Source: a virus
Virus record (IMG/VR): IMGVR_UViG_3300028423_000442
Coordinates: 1 to 43,561 of that record
DNA: 43,561 bases
Reading direction: 5' to 3' (one strand)
Shown: positions 6,407 through 14,136 of the stretch, piece after piece
Numbering within the stretch: the stretch's first letter is position 1
Layout of the letters: each line of letters starts with the position of its first letter
Notes under the pieces: generated by a model
Told to the model about the DNA's origin: nothing
Database searches by the model: none
Seen by the model: only the letters and a program-made list of their open reading frames with translations
Translations under genes and position numbers: made by a program

Positions 6407-7522
6407 ATGCCAGCTCAACCAATCCGCCGCCAGTTCGCAGACCTAGCGACGTACTCGGTCACTGATCGCACGGCTGTCAGTGTACGCGATGGCGTGCTTG
6501 AGTACTTGGGCGCTGAGCTAGGGCTTGAGCCTGCCGATAAGGTCTTTACCGTTTACCGTTCGCCTGCCACCATTGCCAACGCGGCTTATATGATGGCGGG
6601 CATCCCGCTGACTGACGAGCATGTGACCATTGACGGCCCTGCACCGGATACCGGCAGTACCGTGACCACCTCCGAAGTGATTGACCAGATTGACGAGCCT
6701 ACGTTTGCCCGGTTGGCCGTCAAGAACAAACTGGCCGTGTCGGACTCTATGGGCGTGATGCTGGAAGATAAGCGGCAACTGTCATTGGGCTACACTGCTG
6801 ACCTTGTACCTCATTCCCGATGGGACTTTGAGCAAGTGGGCATTGTCCCGCACCACCTGGCAGCCGTATCAGCAGGGCGCTGTGGCCCGCTGTGCAGTTT
6901 CCTTGATCGTAAACCACCGCAACCGCAAGAAAAGGAGGGCGACATGCCCAAATTGCATAAAGCGTTTTTGGACGCAGAGGGTGCGGTTAGCTTGGAGCAG
7001 ATCGTGGAAATGGCCACGTCCCTGCCTGACGCTATCCGTAAAGTGCCGGTTGATCGCCTTCAGGAGATCATGCCGTCACTGCAAGAGATCATGTCTTACG
7101 CCAAAGAGCAGGGCGCTATGCCTGCCGAGGAAGAAGGCGAAGGCATGGAAGACGAGGATAAGTCGGAAGCCCCGGCAGAGTCCGAAGAGGAAGAAATGAG
7201 CGACGAAGAGAAGCCGAAATTCTCCGACGCTGATTTCAAGGACGCCGTAGCCAAGGCCGCACAAGCCGAGGTGAAGCGCTACGCCGAAGTGGTCAACAAG
7301 GCCCGCAACTTCCTCGACAGCGATTACGATTTCACCAGCAAGAACGCGAACCAAGTAATGCGCGACGCGCTGGCGACTCAATCAACTGATAAGTTTGAAG
7401 ACTCCGAGCTGCCGGTGGCATTTAAAATGCTGCGCAAAGCAGACGCGGACTATTCAAAGTTTGGCGACAGCAAGCCAGAAGGCGGACTGTCTGCCCGAAT
7501 CAAAGCTCAACTGGAGGGCTAA
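6407..7522 (+). CDS. Prohead protease fused to scaffold (DUF2213 family)
   Basis: A 371-residue protein. The first about 165 residues match DUF2213, a family linked to prohead proteolysis: LSLGYTADLVPHSRWDFEQ, then GIVPHHLAAVSAGRCGP with the conserved His and Gly-Arg region. The remaining part is highly acidic and helical (PAEEEGEGMEDEDKSEAP), as scaffolds are. A second start with a strong ribosome site lies at 6944 in the same frame, so a separate scaffold is probably also made. The capsid decoration and major capsid genes follow. Confidence 0.8.
   Translation: MPAQPIRRQFADLATYSVTDRTAVSVRDGVLEYLGAELGLEPADKVFTVYRSPATIANAAYMMAGIPLTDEHVTIDGPAPDTGSTVTTSEVIDQIDEPTFARLAVKNKLAVSDSMGVMLEDKRQLSLGYTADLVPHSRWDFEQVGIVPHHLAAVSAGRCGPLCSFLDRKPPQPQEKEGDMPKLHKAFLDAEGAVSLEQIVEMATSLPDAIRKVPVDRLQEIMPSLQEIMSYAKEQGAMPAEEEGEGMEDEDKSEAPAESEEEEMSDEEKPKFSDADFKDAVAKAAQAEVKRYAEVVNKARNFLDSDYDFTSKNANQVMRDALATQSTDKFEDSELPVAFKMLRKADADYSKFGDSKPEGGLSARIKAQLEG
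6944..7522 (+). CDS. Nested scaffold protein from an internal in-frame start
   Basis: ATG 6944 is in frame with the 6407 gene and is preceded by AAAAGGAGGGCGAC, one of the best ribosome sites in the window. The product would be 192 residues, starting MPKLHKAFLDAEG and including the acidic linker and helical C-terminus. This is the arrangement of lambda C and Nu3, where the scaffold is the C-terminal part of the protease read from its own start. Confidence 0.7.
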   Translation: MPKLHKAFLDAEGAVSLEQIVEMATSLPDAIRKVPVDRLQEIMPSLQEIMSYAKEQGAMPAEEEGEGMEDEDKSEAPAESEEEEMSDEEKPKFSDADFKDAVAKAAQAEVKRYAEVVNKARNFLDSDYDFTSKNANQVMRDALATQSTDKFEDSELPVAFKMLRKADADYSKFGDSKPEGGLSARIKAQLEG

Positions 7523-7525
7523 CCC

Positions 7526-7999
7526 ATGGCTTTTGGTAACACTGTATTGGCAGAAAACAAAGACCTGCCAGCGGGCGAGGTCATCAAGGCCAGCCCTCAC
7601 AACGTATCCGCCTTTGAAGTATTTGAGGATGGGCTGATTGAAGGCCGTTTCGTCAAATACGACACCGGCTCTATCGACAACCTGGACAGCTCAGCGACTC
7701 CGACCATTGCCGGCATCGCGCGCCGTAAGCCGACTGGCGAAATTGGCACGGGCATCTACTCCACCAGCGGTCAGGAAATTGATCAGGTGGCGGAAGTGAT
7801 CAACTTTGGCTTTGCCACTGTCACCGTGACCGACGCAGCAGACCCGGCCAAGTATGATCAGGTGTACGTATCTAACACAGATGACGCAGACCGGGGCAAG
7901 GCTTCCGAGGTCGATACGCTGCTGGAAGTGCCGGGTGTGGTGTTCTGGGAACAGAAAGCCGCGAACGTCTGGCTTGTCCGAATTAACCAATACCTATAA
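7526..7999 (+). CDS. Capsid decoration or cement protein
   Basis: A 157-residue, mostly beta protein placed between scaffold and major capsid protein. It has the look of the structural cement / DUF2190-type proteins: an N-terminal FGNTVLAENKDLPAGEVIKAS, a central GIARRKPTGE stretch and a C-terminal NVWLVRINQYL. Such proteins bind the outside of the expanded capsid and stabilise it. Start ATG 7526 follows the previous stop by one codon. Confidence 0.65.
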   Translation: MAFGNTVLAENKDLPAGEVIKASPHNVSAFEVFEDGLIEGRFVKYDTGSIDNLDSSATPTIAGIARRKPTGEIGTGIYSTSGQEIDQVAEVINFGFATVTVTDAADPAKYDQVYVSNTDDADRGKASEVDTLLEVPGVVFWEQKAANVWLVRINQYL

Positions 8000-8010
8000 G
8001 GAGCTGAATC

Positions 8011-9003
8011 ATGGGTATGACTGAACAGCGAGTAAAAAGCCTTTATGACATTCGCTCCTTTGAGGATAAGGCAGCGTTTGCAAAGGCGCATTTCAAGGAC
8101 GACGGCGGGATCATCCTTGCCCGAAACCTTGAGCACGTATCTGCCGAAATCTTCACGCAAGAGTTTGCGGGCCTGACGTTTCTGAACCAGGGCGTTACCG
8201 TGAACAACGAAGGCGGCTATGCTACCAGCATCAAAAAGCTGAAGCTGGCGGTTGAGGGCGGCTTCCGTGAGTCCGGCACCAACACCAACACCACTGGCAA
8301 GATCACTCTGTCTGGCGAAGACGACTCCATTCCCGTGTTTACCATGGAAGGCGAGTCCGACTGGTCTGAGATCGAGCTGAAGCAAGCTGAGCTGCAAAAC
8401 ATCAACCTGCCGAGCCGATTCTTCGAAGGCCATGCCGAGCTGTACAATCGCAAGATTGACGACCTGGGCTATGTGGGCCATTTCCGCACTGACGGCACCA
8501 GCAAGACCACCGGCCTGCTCAACTACGGCTGGGCGACTGACGCCGCTGGCGGTACCGCCGAAACGCTAACCGGCGCTGAGCTGTATCAGGAGATTGCAGA
8601 CCTGATCACCCGCCAGTGGGCAGGCGTGCTGAACGTGGAAACCTTCAAGGCTGACCGTGTGGTTATGCCGGCCCGCGTGTATAACGTGTGTGCCAAGAAG
8701 ATCCTGAACAGTGCCGGCTCTGAAATGTCTGTACTGGCAGCGCTGAATGCCAACTTCCCTGAAGTGAACTTCGGCCTGACCACCAAGGCAGATGCCGACA
8801 CTAACCCAGGCGGTCTTCTGTCAGCCTCCACCACCGTCGCGTTCTCCAGCAACCGCCGCGCCATGCAAATGCGCATCCCGGTTCCGCTGAACGTATCCAG
8901 CGTGGATCAGCGAGGCTTCAAGTATTACGTTGAATCGTTCTTCGGCGTAGCTGGCTTGGACGTGATCGAGGAAGACGCCGCGCAGACCCTGACCGGCCTG
9001 TAA
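8011..9003 (+). CDS. Major capsid protein, DUF2184 family
   Basis: A 330-residue HK97-fold shell protein. It fits the DUF2184 capsid family: an N-terminal LARNLEHVSAEIFTQEFAGL segment, FHVTD-like core regions such as FFEGHAELYNRKIDDLGYVGH, TTGLLNYG, and the C-terminal SSNRRAMQMRIPVPLNVSSV then YYVESFFGVAGLDVI. AAGGAGCTGAATC before the ATG is a good ribosome site. Location directly after scaffold and cement genes agrees. Confidence 0.9.
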   Translation: MGMTEQRVKSLYDIRSFEDKAAFAKAHFKDDGGIILARNLEHVSAEIFTQEFAGLTFLNQGVTVNNEGGYATSIKKLKLAVEGGFRESGTNTNTTGKITLSGEDDSIPVFTMEGESDWSEIELKQAELQNINLPSRFFEGHAELYNRKIDDLGYVGHFRTDGTSKTTGLLNYGWATDAAGGTAETLTGAELYQEIADLITRQWAGVLNVETFKADRVVMPARVYNVCAKKILNSAGSEMSVLAALNANFPEVNFGLTTKADADTNPGGLLSASTTVAFSSNRRAMQMRIPVPLNVSSVDQRGFKYYVESFFGVAGLDVIEEDAAQTLTGL

Positions 9004-9048
9004 AGCAACCACAACGGCCAAGGAAGGCCGTGCCCATTGGGAGGTTTT

Positions 9049-9279
9049 ATGGATAACGAACAGATCAACATGGAGCCGGAAGAACAAAAGCCGGAGCCCA
9101 AGCCGCGCAAGCCAAAGCGCGAGAGCTACAAAAACATTGCAAACTGTACGGTTATGGTCATGGGCCAGCCGGTGCAGAAAGGCGAGTCGTACACGCTGAC
9201 AGCGGACGACCGCAAAGACAAGTACGCCATGAAGCGGCTGGAACGCGCCGTTGAATTGGGCCTGCTGGAAAAGGCGTAA
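9049..9279 (+). CDS. Small lysine-rich protein between capsid and connector genes
   Basis: A 76-residue protein: an acidic and Pro/Lys-rich start (EPEEQKPEPKPRKPKRE) and a folded C-terminal part with a VMVMGQPVQKGESYTLT strand segment and the helix MKRLERAVELGLLEKA. ATG 9049 follows GGGAGG. Similar small genes occur after capsid genes in other phages, sometimes as head fibre or connector accessories. Function is unknown. Confidence 0.6.
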   Translation: MDNEQINMEPEEQKPEPKPRKPKRESYKNIANCTVMVMGQPVQKGESYTLTADDRKDKYAMKRLERAVELGLLEKA

Positions 9280-9282
9280 CGC

Positions 9283-9636
9283 ATGGCCATTCTGGATGAT
9301 TTCAAGTCCCGTTTTCCCGAGTTCGACGCCACTACGGCAGACCAGTACATTCCGATTTTGGAACCTATCTGGCCTTGCTACTACGGCGGCAAATACGAGA
9401 CCGCGTGCGACAAAGAGATCATCCTGAACCTGCTGGCCCACTTACTGGTTAACGAAACCAGCACGGGCAGCGGCAACGTCAAGTCTACGCAGTCCAAGTC
9501 AGTCGGCAATGTATCCATTAGCTACAGCAGTGGATACGCACCGACCAGCGAGCGCATGGACTGGCTGAGCCGCACCAAGTACGGAATGCGCTACATCATG
9601 TTGACGCGCAAGCGCCAGGGCGCGGTGTTCGTATGA
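9283..9636 (+). CDS. Head-tail adaptor protein, DUF4054 family
   Basis: A 117-residue helical protein. The pattern FKSRFPEFDATTADQYIPILEPI, YYGGKYETACDKEIILNLLAHLLV, then the glycine/serine loop VGNVSISYSSGYAP and WLSRTKYGMRYIMLT matches DUF4054 connectors (HK97 gp6-like role). These form the ring below the portal. It overlaps the next gene by 4 bases. Confidence 0.8.
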   Translation: MAILDDFKSRFPEFDATTADQYIPILEPIWPCYYGGKYETACDKEIILNLLAHLLVNETSTGSGNVKSTQSKSVGNVSISYSSGYAPTSERMDWLSRTKYGMRYIMLTRKRQGAVFV

Positions 9637-10109
9637 CCCAACTCAAGCCTGAAGAAATGGCCAAGCACGTGCAGCGCATGGCGGATAACATCAAGGCCGC
9701 CAAGCGGGGCAGCGTGGCTGTAGGTCTGCCGCCTGAGAAGATCGGCGGCAAGGTCTACGGCGACGGCATGAGCGTGATTCAGGTGGGCGCTATCCACGAG
9801 TACGGGGCCGGCAACAACCCGCGTCGGTCGTTCTTGCGCGTGCCGTTTGAGACAAAGCGCGATGAGATCACGGCGGCGATTGCGGCGCAGTTCAAGGCCG
9901 TGTTTGAAGATGGGCGAGACGCGAAACAGGCGCTCGGGCTTGTTGGGGCAGAGGCTACTAACTTGAGCAAGGGCGCTTTCCGTACGCGCGGGTACGGCAC
10001 CTGGCCGGACATCAAGCAGTCCACCAAGAACGCCAAGGGTAGCAGCCAGCCGCTTATTGATACCGGCACGCTGCGCAATTCTATTACTTGGGTGGTGAGG
10101 GGCGTATGA
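9633..10109 (+). CDS. Tail completion or virion morphogenesis protein (HK97 gp10 / Mu gpG-like)
   Basis: A 158-residue protein with the typical pattern of neck/tail completion proteins: SVAVGLPPEK, VIQVGAIHEYGAGNNPRRSFLRVPFE (about 48-73), LIDTGTLRNSITWVV at the C-terminus. The NPRRSFLR and DTGTLRNSI motifs are the family hallmarks. It overlaps its neighbours by ATGA-type junctions on both sides. Confidence 0.8.
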   Translation: MTQLKPEEMAKHVQRMADNIKAAKRGSVAVGLPPEKIGGKVYGDGMSVIQVGAIHEYGAGNNPRRSFLRVPFETKRDEITAAIAAQFKAVFEDGRDAKQALGLVGAEATNLSKGAFRTRGYGTWPDIKQSTKNAKGSSQPLIDTGTLRNSITWVVRGV

Positions 10110-10450
10110 TTCTGGACATGTCCGACGCCCTGACCGAGTGGGAGCGCCCCACCCTGATCAAGACCGTAACCACCACGACCGTGGATTTTGTGGAGACGGA
10201 AGTGATTGCGGGTCGCACGCAGGATTGCGTGATCCAGGTGGCGCAGAAAGAGCAGCTTAACCCCGACACCATTGATTGGTCCCTTGAGTATTTAATGGTG
10301 CATAGCCGGTCAGCGCTTGCGATTGACGAGCTGATAGAGTTCGATGGACGCGATTACATCATCACAGAGAAAGGGCCGTGGCGCGGGTACGGGTATTATG
10401 AGGTGGTGGCGGCTGAGACTAAAAGGCCATTGGTAGAGGTGACTGAATGA
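10106..10450 (+). CDS. Neck protein of unknown fold, probable head-tail joining component
   Basis: A 114-residue, mostly beta protein starting MILDMSDALTEWERP; it ends with a YIITEKGPWRGYGYYEVVAAE strand region. Position between the gpG-like protein and the tail terminator suggests a head-closure or joining role, but no family was recognised. ATG 10106 overlaps the previous stop (ATGA). Confidence 0.6.
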   Translation: MILDMSDALTEWERPTLIKTVTTTTVDFVETEVIAGRTQDCVIQVAQKEQLNPDTIDWSLEYLMVHSRSALAIDELIEFDGRDYIITEKGPWRGYGYYEVVAAETKRPLVEVTE

Positions 10451-10629
10451 AAAAGTGCAGATCATGCCGAAAAGGGTTCAACGGAACTGACGGAAACGGT
10501 TATCAGCCGTGCGGCTGCAAGCCAACGCATAATATCGGGACCATTGGCCATGTCGATCATGGCGCAAACAAAAGGCCGCTATCTCGCCTGATTCGGCTGT
10601 TTTGCACAGGCGCTCCGGGGTCAGAATGA
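10447..10629 (+). CDS. Small Cys-rich protein with an EF-Tu-like peptide
   Basis: A 60-residue protein. The N-terminal half has CRSCRKGF and CGC, a possible zinc-binding arrangement. The middle, HNIGTIGHVDHGANK, is strikingly like the G1 peptide of elongation factor Tu (GTIGHVDHGKTT), but the catalytic Lys-Thr pair is missing. It overlaps both neighbours by 4 bases, so it is translated with the neck genes. Function is unknown. Confidence 0.5.
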   Translation: MKKCRSCRKGFNGTDGNGYQPCGCKPTHNIGTIGHVDHGANKRPLSRLIRLFCTGAPGSE

Positions 10630-11129
10630 ACGAATCCCTACGCCTAACCGCCGTCTACGTCCGCGACTTGCTAGGCCATCCAGAAAGCCAGATCAAGATT
10701 GGCCGACTGGGCGAAAACATCACCGACTTCGAGACCAACTACATCGGAGTGGACAGCCTGGGCGGGGCTACCCGCGTAGCATCTGCCAAGAGCTACGACG
10801 GCGATGCAGAGGAAATGACCTACAGCCAGCAATGGCACGCGCCTATCACCCTGAGCTTTTACGGGGCGGATGCGTGGGCCAACGCTACCAAGTTCGCCGT
10901 GTTGGTGGACTCTCAAAAGTCTTTCGAGCTACAGGGCCAGCTAGGCATTGGCGTGTTTCAGGCCAGTCAGCTGACAGACGTAAAGATCCTGGCAGGCGAG
11001 CAATACGGCAACCGCTACGAGGTTGCGTTGAATGTTCGATTCAGCCTGCAGGCGATTGTTGATACACTACGAATTGACACAGCCCGACTCAGGCTGTTAA
11101 CCGAAACCGGCGTGGAGATCGAGCCATGA
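10626..11129 (+). CDS. Tail terminator (phage neck terminator gp12-like)
   Basis: A 167-residue protein resembling the neck terminator gp12-like family that caps the tail tube on the head side: LRLTAVYVRDLLGHPE at the start, FETNYIGVDSLGG, YSQQWHAPITLSFYG, and a final RYEVALNVRFSLQAIVDTL. Placement directly before the sheath gene agrees. ATG 10626 overlaps the previous stop; the next gene starts inside its last codons. Confidence 0.7.
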   Translation: MNESLRLTAVYVRDLLGHPESQIKIGRLGENITDFETNYIGVDSLGGATRVASAKSYDGDAEEMTYSQQWHAPITLSFYGADAWANATKFAVLVDSQKSFELQGQLGIGVFQASQLTDVKILAGEQYGNRYEVALNVRFSLQAIVDTLRIDTARLRLLTETGVEIEP

Positions 11130-12625
11130 GTGTGAGCATCAATAACGTCGTCACCGTGTCACTGCTTCAGGGCGGGACATTGGCGATGGCAGACAACCCG
11201 AACGTGACCATGATTGTCACTTCGGAACAGCAAGGCCCGCTTAACAGCGCAAGCCGTTATCGCATCTATTCTAGCGCCGCGAGCGTGGCGGCTGACTTCG
11301 GAACCTTGAGTAAAGCCAACGACTTCGCTCTGTCGTTCTTCGGCACGCAACCGAACCCCACCAACGCGGGCGGCTTCCTAGTTGTGGGCTACTGGCGCGG
11401 CACCGAGGAAACCATTGACGCAACCGCTGCCAAGCTTACCGGCGCTCAGGTGTCCGAGGCTACGGTTGTGGGTGAACTGCAACAGGTATCAGACGGCGCT
11501 TTCGATATTGATATTGACGGCGTCACCGAAAACCTGACCGCGCTGGATTTCCAGTCTGTCACCACGCTTGATGAAGTGGCAGGCGTTATCGACACGGCGC
11601 TGACCGGCGGCACGGCTGAGATTGACGACCAGCGTTTGGTTATCACCAGTGCAACCACTGGCGAAACCAGCACCATTACATTCGCAACTGATCCCGGCAC
11701 CGGCACCTTTATCGGTGAACTTCTGGCCATTACAACCGGCTCCGGCGCATCCCTGACCCAAGGCGCAGCGGCGGATACCCTGAGCGCTGAAACCAAGCTG
11801 GAAGCTATCACAGAGCTTGCCAGTCAGGTTAAGTTCCGAGGCGCGATGTTTATCGACAACCCGACCGACGAGGAAAGCAAGACGCTTGCCGAGTGGGGGC
11901 AAGCTAATGATGTGCTGCAATACGATGTATTCGACAGCGCCGATAACCTGGAAGTCGATCCGACCAACGTGGTTTGGGACATCAAGCTATCCGGCCTGAG
12001 CAACTACCGCATGCTGTACAGCAAGGCGGGCAATCGCAAGCTGGCCGCTTCGTACATGGCGCGGGTGCATACGGTCAACTTTGCGGCTGAGAATAGCGCC
12101 CTGACCATGCACCTGAAAGAGCTGTCAGTAGCGGCGGAAGAGTACAGTCAGACTGAGGTTAATAAGGCCAAGACTGTCGGGCTGGACATTTACACCACTA
12201 TCAAGCTGACGCCGGCTGTGCTGACCAGTGGTGCTAACGTCTTCACAGATGAGCGGTATAACCTGATCGCCTATAAAGACTTCCTCGAAGTCGATATGTA
12301 CAACCTTCTGAAGCTGACCAGCACGAAGATTCCTCAGACCCGCGAGGGTGTGAGCCAGCTTGTGGATCAGGCCGAAAAGACAACCCGCCAGTTTGTGCGG
12401 GCAGGCGTTGCAGCCCCAGGCGAATGGACGAGCCCGGACTACTTCGGCAACCGCCAGACTTTTGAGCAAAACATTCGGGACAATGGCTTTTACTGGATTG
12501 CTGGCAGCTTGGCAGACCAATCTCAATCTAGCCGCGAAGCTCGGGAGTCGCCTGTATTGCAGGGCGCGGTTAAGCTGGCAGGCGCTGTTCACAGCGTTGA
12601 CCTGATCGTAAACATCAATCGCTGA
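11126..12625 (+). CDS. Tail sheath protein, DUF3383 family
   Basis: A 499-residue protein, the best sign of a contractile tail. The DUF3383 pattern includes INNVVTVSLLQGG at the start, a central Thr/Ala-rich beta domain (about 90-230, probably the outward-facing insertion), and the C-terminal segment FVRAGVAAPGEWTSPDYFG followed by GFYWIAGSLADQSQSSREAR. The tube gene follows directly. Confidence 0.9.
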   Translation: MSVSINNVVTVSLLQGGTLAMADNPNVTMIVTSEQQGPLNSASRYRIYSSAASVAADFGTLSKANDFALSFFGTQPNPTNAGGFLVVGYWRGTEETIDATAAKLTGAQVSEATVVGELQQVSDGAFDIDIDGVTENLTALDFQSVTTLDEVAGVIDTALTGGTAEIDDQRLVITSATTGETSTITFATDPGTGTFIGELLAITTGSGASLTQGAAADTLSAETKLEAITELASQVKFRGAMFIDNPTDEESKTLAEWGQANDVLQYDVFDSADNLEVDPTNVVWDIKLSGLSNYRMLYSKAGNRKLAASYMARVHTVNFAAENSALTMHLKELSVAAEEYSQTEVNKAKTVGLDIYTTIKLTPAVLTSGANVFTDERYNLIAYKDFLEVDMYNLLKLTSTKIPQTREGVSQLVDQAEKTTRQFVRAGVAAPGEWTSPDYFGNRQTFEQNIRDNGFYWIAGSLADQSQSSREARESPVLQGAVKLAGAVHSVDLIVNINR

Positions 12626-12640
12626 TAGGAGGCGACAACC

Positions 12641-13072
12641 ATGGCAGTTATCTCACTAGCCGCAGACGCAACAACGCTGATTATCAACGGCACGGCTATC
12701 AGCGATCTGGCAGAGGGTGACACCATCACCCTTGCACCCGTAAACCCGGCCACTGGTCGCAATAACGCTATTGGTGGCGGGGTCAACATCAACGAGCGAT
12801 CCGACAAGGGCGTTATGGATGTGACCGTGCGCGTTCAGAAGTATTCGGATTCTGACGTATTCCTGAACAACCTGATGCGCCAATCCCCGCCCGCCGTGTT
12901 GCAGGGCAGCGCCAAGACTGCATACACGCAGGACGGACAGGATGCTCAGGAATCGTACCTGCTGGAAAACGGCAGCTTCACCACGCAGCCAACCAACACG
13001 AAAAACTCCACTGACGGCAATTCGATGATGGAATACGTTATGAATTTCAGAGACGGCTCCCGCAACCTCTAG
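12641..13072 (+). CDS. Tail tube protein, DUF3277 family
   Basis: A 143-residue beta-rich protein. The pattern TTLIINGTAISDLAEGDTI, the VRVQKYSDSDVFLNNLM segment and the C-terminal MMEYVMNFRDGSRN fit DUF3277, the usual partner of DUF3383 sheaths. AGGAGGCGACAACC is a strong ribosome site. An intrinsic terminator follows 18 bases after the stop, so the tube is the last gene of this transcription unit. Confidence 0.85.
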   Translation: MAVISLAADATTLIINGTAISDLAEGDTITLAPVNPATGRNNAIGGGVNINERSDKGVMDVTVRVQKYSDSDVFLNNLMRQSPPAVLQGSAKTAYTQDGQDAQESYLLENGSFTTQPTNTKNSTDGNSMMEYVMNFRDGSRNL

Positions 13073-13090
13073 CGCTCCCCGCCGACCCTT

Positions 13091-13113
13091 GCCCGCCTTG
13101 TGCGGGCTTTTTT
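13091..13113 (+). terminator. Rho-independent terminator after the tail tube gene
   Basis: GCCCGC (13091-13096), loop CTTGT, GCGGGC (13102-13107), six T (13108-13113). Confidence 0.85.
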
Positions 13114-13117
13114 GTGT

Positions 13118-13156
13118 CTATAAAAACAAAAGCCCCAACTGTTGACAGTAGGGGCT
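13118..13156 (-). terminator. Minus-strand terminator-like dyad overlapping a plus-strand promoter
   Basis: AGCCCCAACTGT (13131-13142) and ACAGTAGGGGCT (13145-13156) form a 12-bp inverted repeat with one mismatch and a 2-base loop. Read on the minus strand it is followed by TTTTGTTTTTATAG (13117-13130), the form of an intrinsic terminator. No minus-strand gene nearby needs it. It may block antisense transcription or act as an operator, since it covers the -35 box of the 13142 promoter. Confidence 0.5.
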
Positions 13157-13170
13157 AATGGGTCTAATCT
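13142..13170 (+). promoter_or_regulatory. Strong sigma70-type promoter of the 13224-14444 genes
   Basis: Perfect -35 TTGACA (13142-13147), 17-base spacer, -10 TAATCT (13165-13170). The -35 box lies within the 26-bp dyad at 13131-13156. It directs transcription of the four small genes that follow and perhaps the tail chaperones. Confidence 0.7.
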
Positions 13171-13223
13171 GTAATTGCGTTGTGAGAGGCGCTTTAACCA
13201 TTACTGATTAGATGAGGTTTATT

Positions 13224-13547
13224 ATGTACGAAAATGCAACATTTTCAACAATTACTGCGCACCCTGGCTTTTTTGTTGCTATGCCGATTTATGATAATGA
13301 CGGCTTATGCCGTAGCTTTCACGAGGCACCAGTGGTTGCCTGGAATGTTTTTGTGGACGGAAAAGCAATGGGGGCTCTGGAAGGAAACGCCACTGCAATC
13401 CCTGTGATCCCTGAAGAAAAGATTGACGAAATTTATTTCATCAAGATGCCAGATGGGACGTACGACTTGCCGGAAGATGGTTTTGGGATGACAAAGAAGG
13501 AAGCTCTAAACCTTATTAACGAGGGCAAAAAAGGGGCAGAGGCATGA
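13224..13547 (+). CDS. Unknown protein, first gene of a possible moron cassette
   Basis: A 107-residue acidic protein starting MYENATFSTITAHPGFF. Its sequence suggests a small beta fold (VAWNVFVDGKAMGALEG, KIDEIYFIKMPDGTYDLP) with a C-terminal helix. Not recognised. ATG 13224 is preferred over 13212 because GATGAGG lies at the right distance. By eye it is richer in A and T than the tail genes around it, and it has its own promoter, both signs of later acquisition. Confidence 0.6.
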   Translation: MYENATFSTITAHPGFFVAMPIYDNDGLCRSFHEAPVVAWNVFVDGKAMGALEGNATAIPVIPEEKIDEIYFIKMPDGTYDLPEDGFGMTKKEALNLINEGKKGAEA

Positions 13548-13978
13548 AAAATAAACCATTTCCAAACCTAGACGGAAGAGAAGAAAAGACGCGCCAACTG
13601 AGGAAGATGGCCGTTGATCTAATCGGCACCGAAAGCGAATACGACAACTCCAGTTACATGACAAGGTCACTTTCTTGCAGGGCGGCGACCCTGGCGTGGT
13701 TGATGGAAAACGAAAATCTGTCACTTTCTGAGCTTGCGCAAACCAATAACGCTTATATCGGAGTTATCAAAAAGCTGACCGAAAACGATGAATCAGCAAA
13801 GCGGGCAATTCCTAGGCTGGATAAGGAGGAAGTCTTGGAGGCTGTCACGGAAGGCGCGAGAAAAGCGATATGGGACGTTGCAACCTATGCAACTGACATG
13901 CCTTGCTCGGACTTTTACGCCTCAATAAAAGGCGGTGTTGAAGATGCGATTTCTGAAATGAGGGGGAATGTATTTTGA
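13544..13978 (+). CDS. Unknown helical protein of the same cassette
   Basis: A 144-residue, largely helical protein. It has a Lys/Arg-rich start, a middle segment (ATLAWLMENENLSLSELAQTNN) that could be a helix-turn-helix, and a C-terminal acidic helix. Not recognised. It overlaps the previous gene by 4 bases, and a TTG start of the next gene lies in its last codons, so the cassette is translated as a coupled unit. Confidence 0.55.
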   Translation: MKNKPFPNLDGREEKTRQLRKMAVDLIGTESEYDNSSYMTRSLSCRAATLAWLMENENLSLSELAQTNNAYIGVIKKLTENDESAKRAIPRLDKEEVLEAVTEGARKAIWDVATYATDMPCSDFYASIKGGVEDAISEMRGNVF

Positions 13979-14136
13979 CTGACGGCAGAAAACAAATCCG
14001 CGTAACGATCCCCGCCGATAAGGTGGAAGCGTTCAACGCGGCGAAAAAGAAAGCAGAGTCGGCGGCAATGATTAGCCTGACAGATACGCAGTTTGCCAGC
14101 CGGTTGGTCCAAAAAGCAGTGGAGCAAAAACAATGA
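13975..14136 (+). CDS. Small ribbon-helix-helix-like protein, TTG start
   Basis: A 53-residue frame from TTG 13975 to TGA 14134. GAGGGGG (about 13960-13966) is the ribosome site. The product starts TDGRKQIRVTIPADKVEAFNAAKKK and ends FASRLVQKAVEQKQ: a short beta strand followed by two helices, like Arc/MetJ-type DNA-binding proteins. It could regulate the cassette. It overlaps both neighbours by 4 bases. Confidence 0.55.
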   Translation: MTDGRKQIRVTIPADKVEAFNAAKKKAESAAMISLTDTQFASRLVQKAVEQKQ

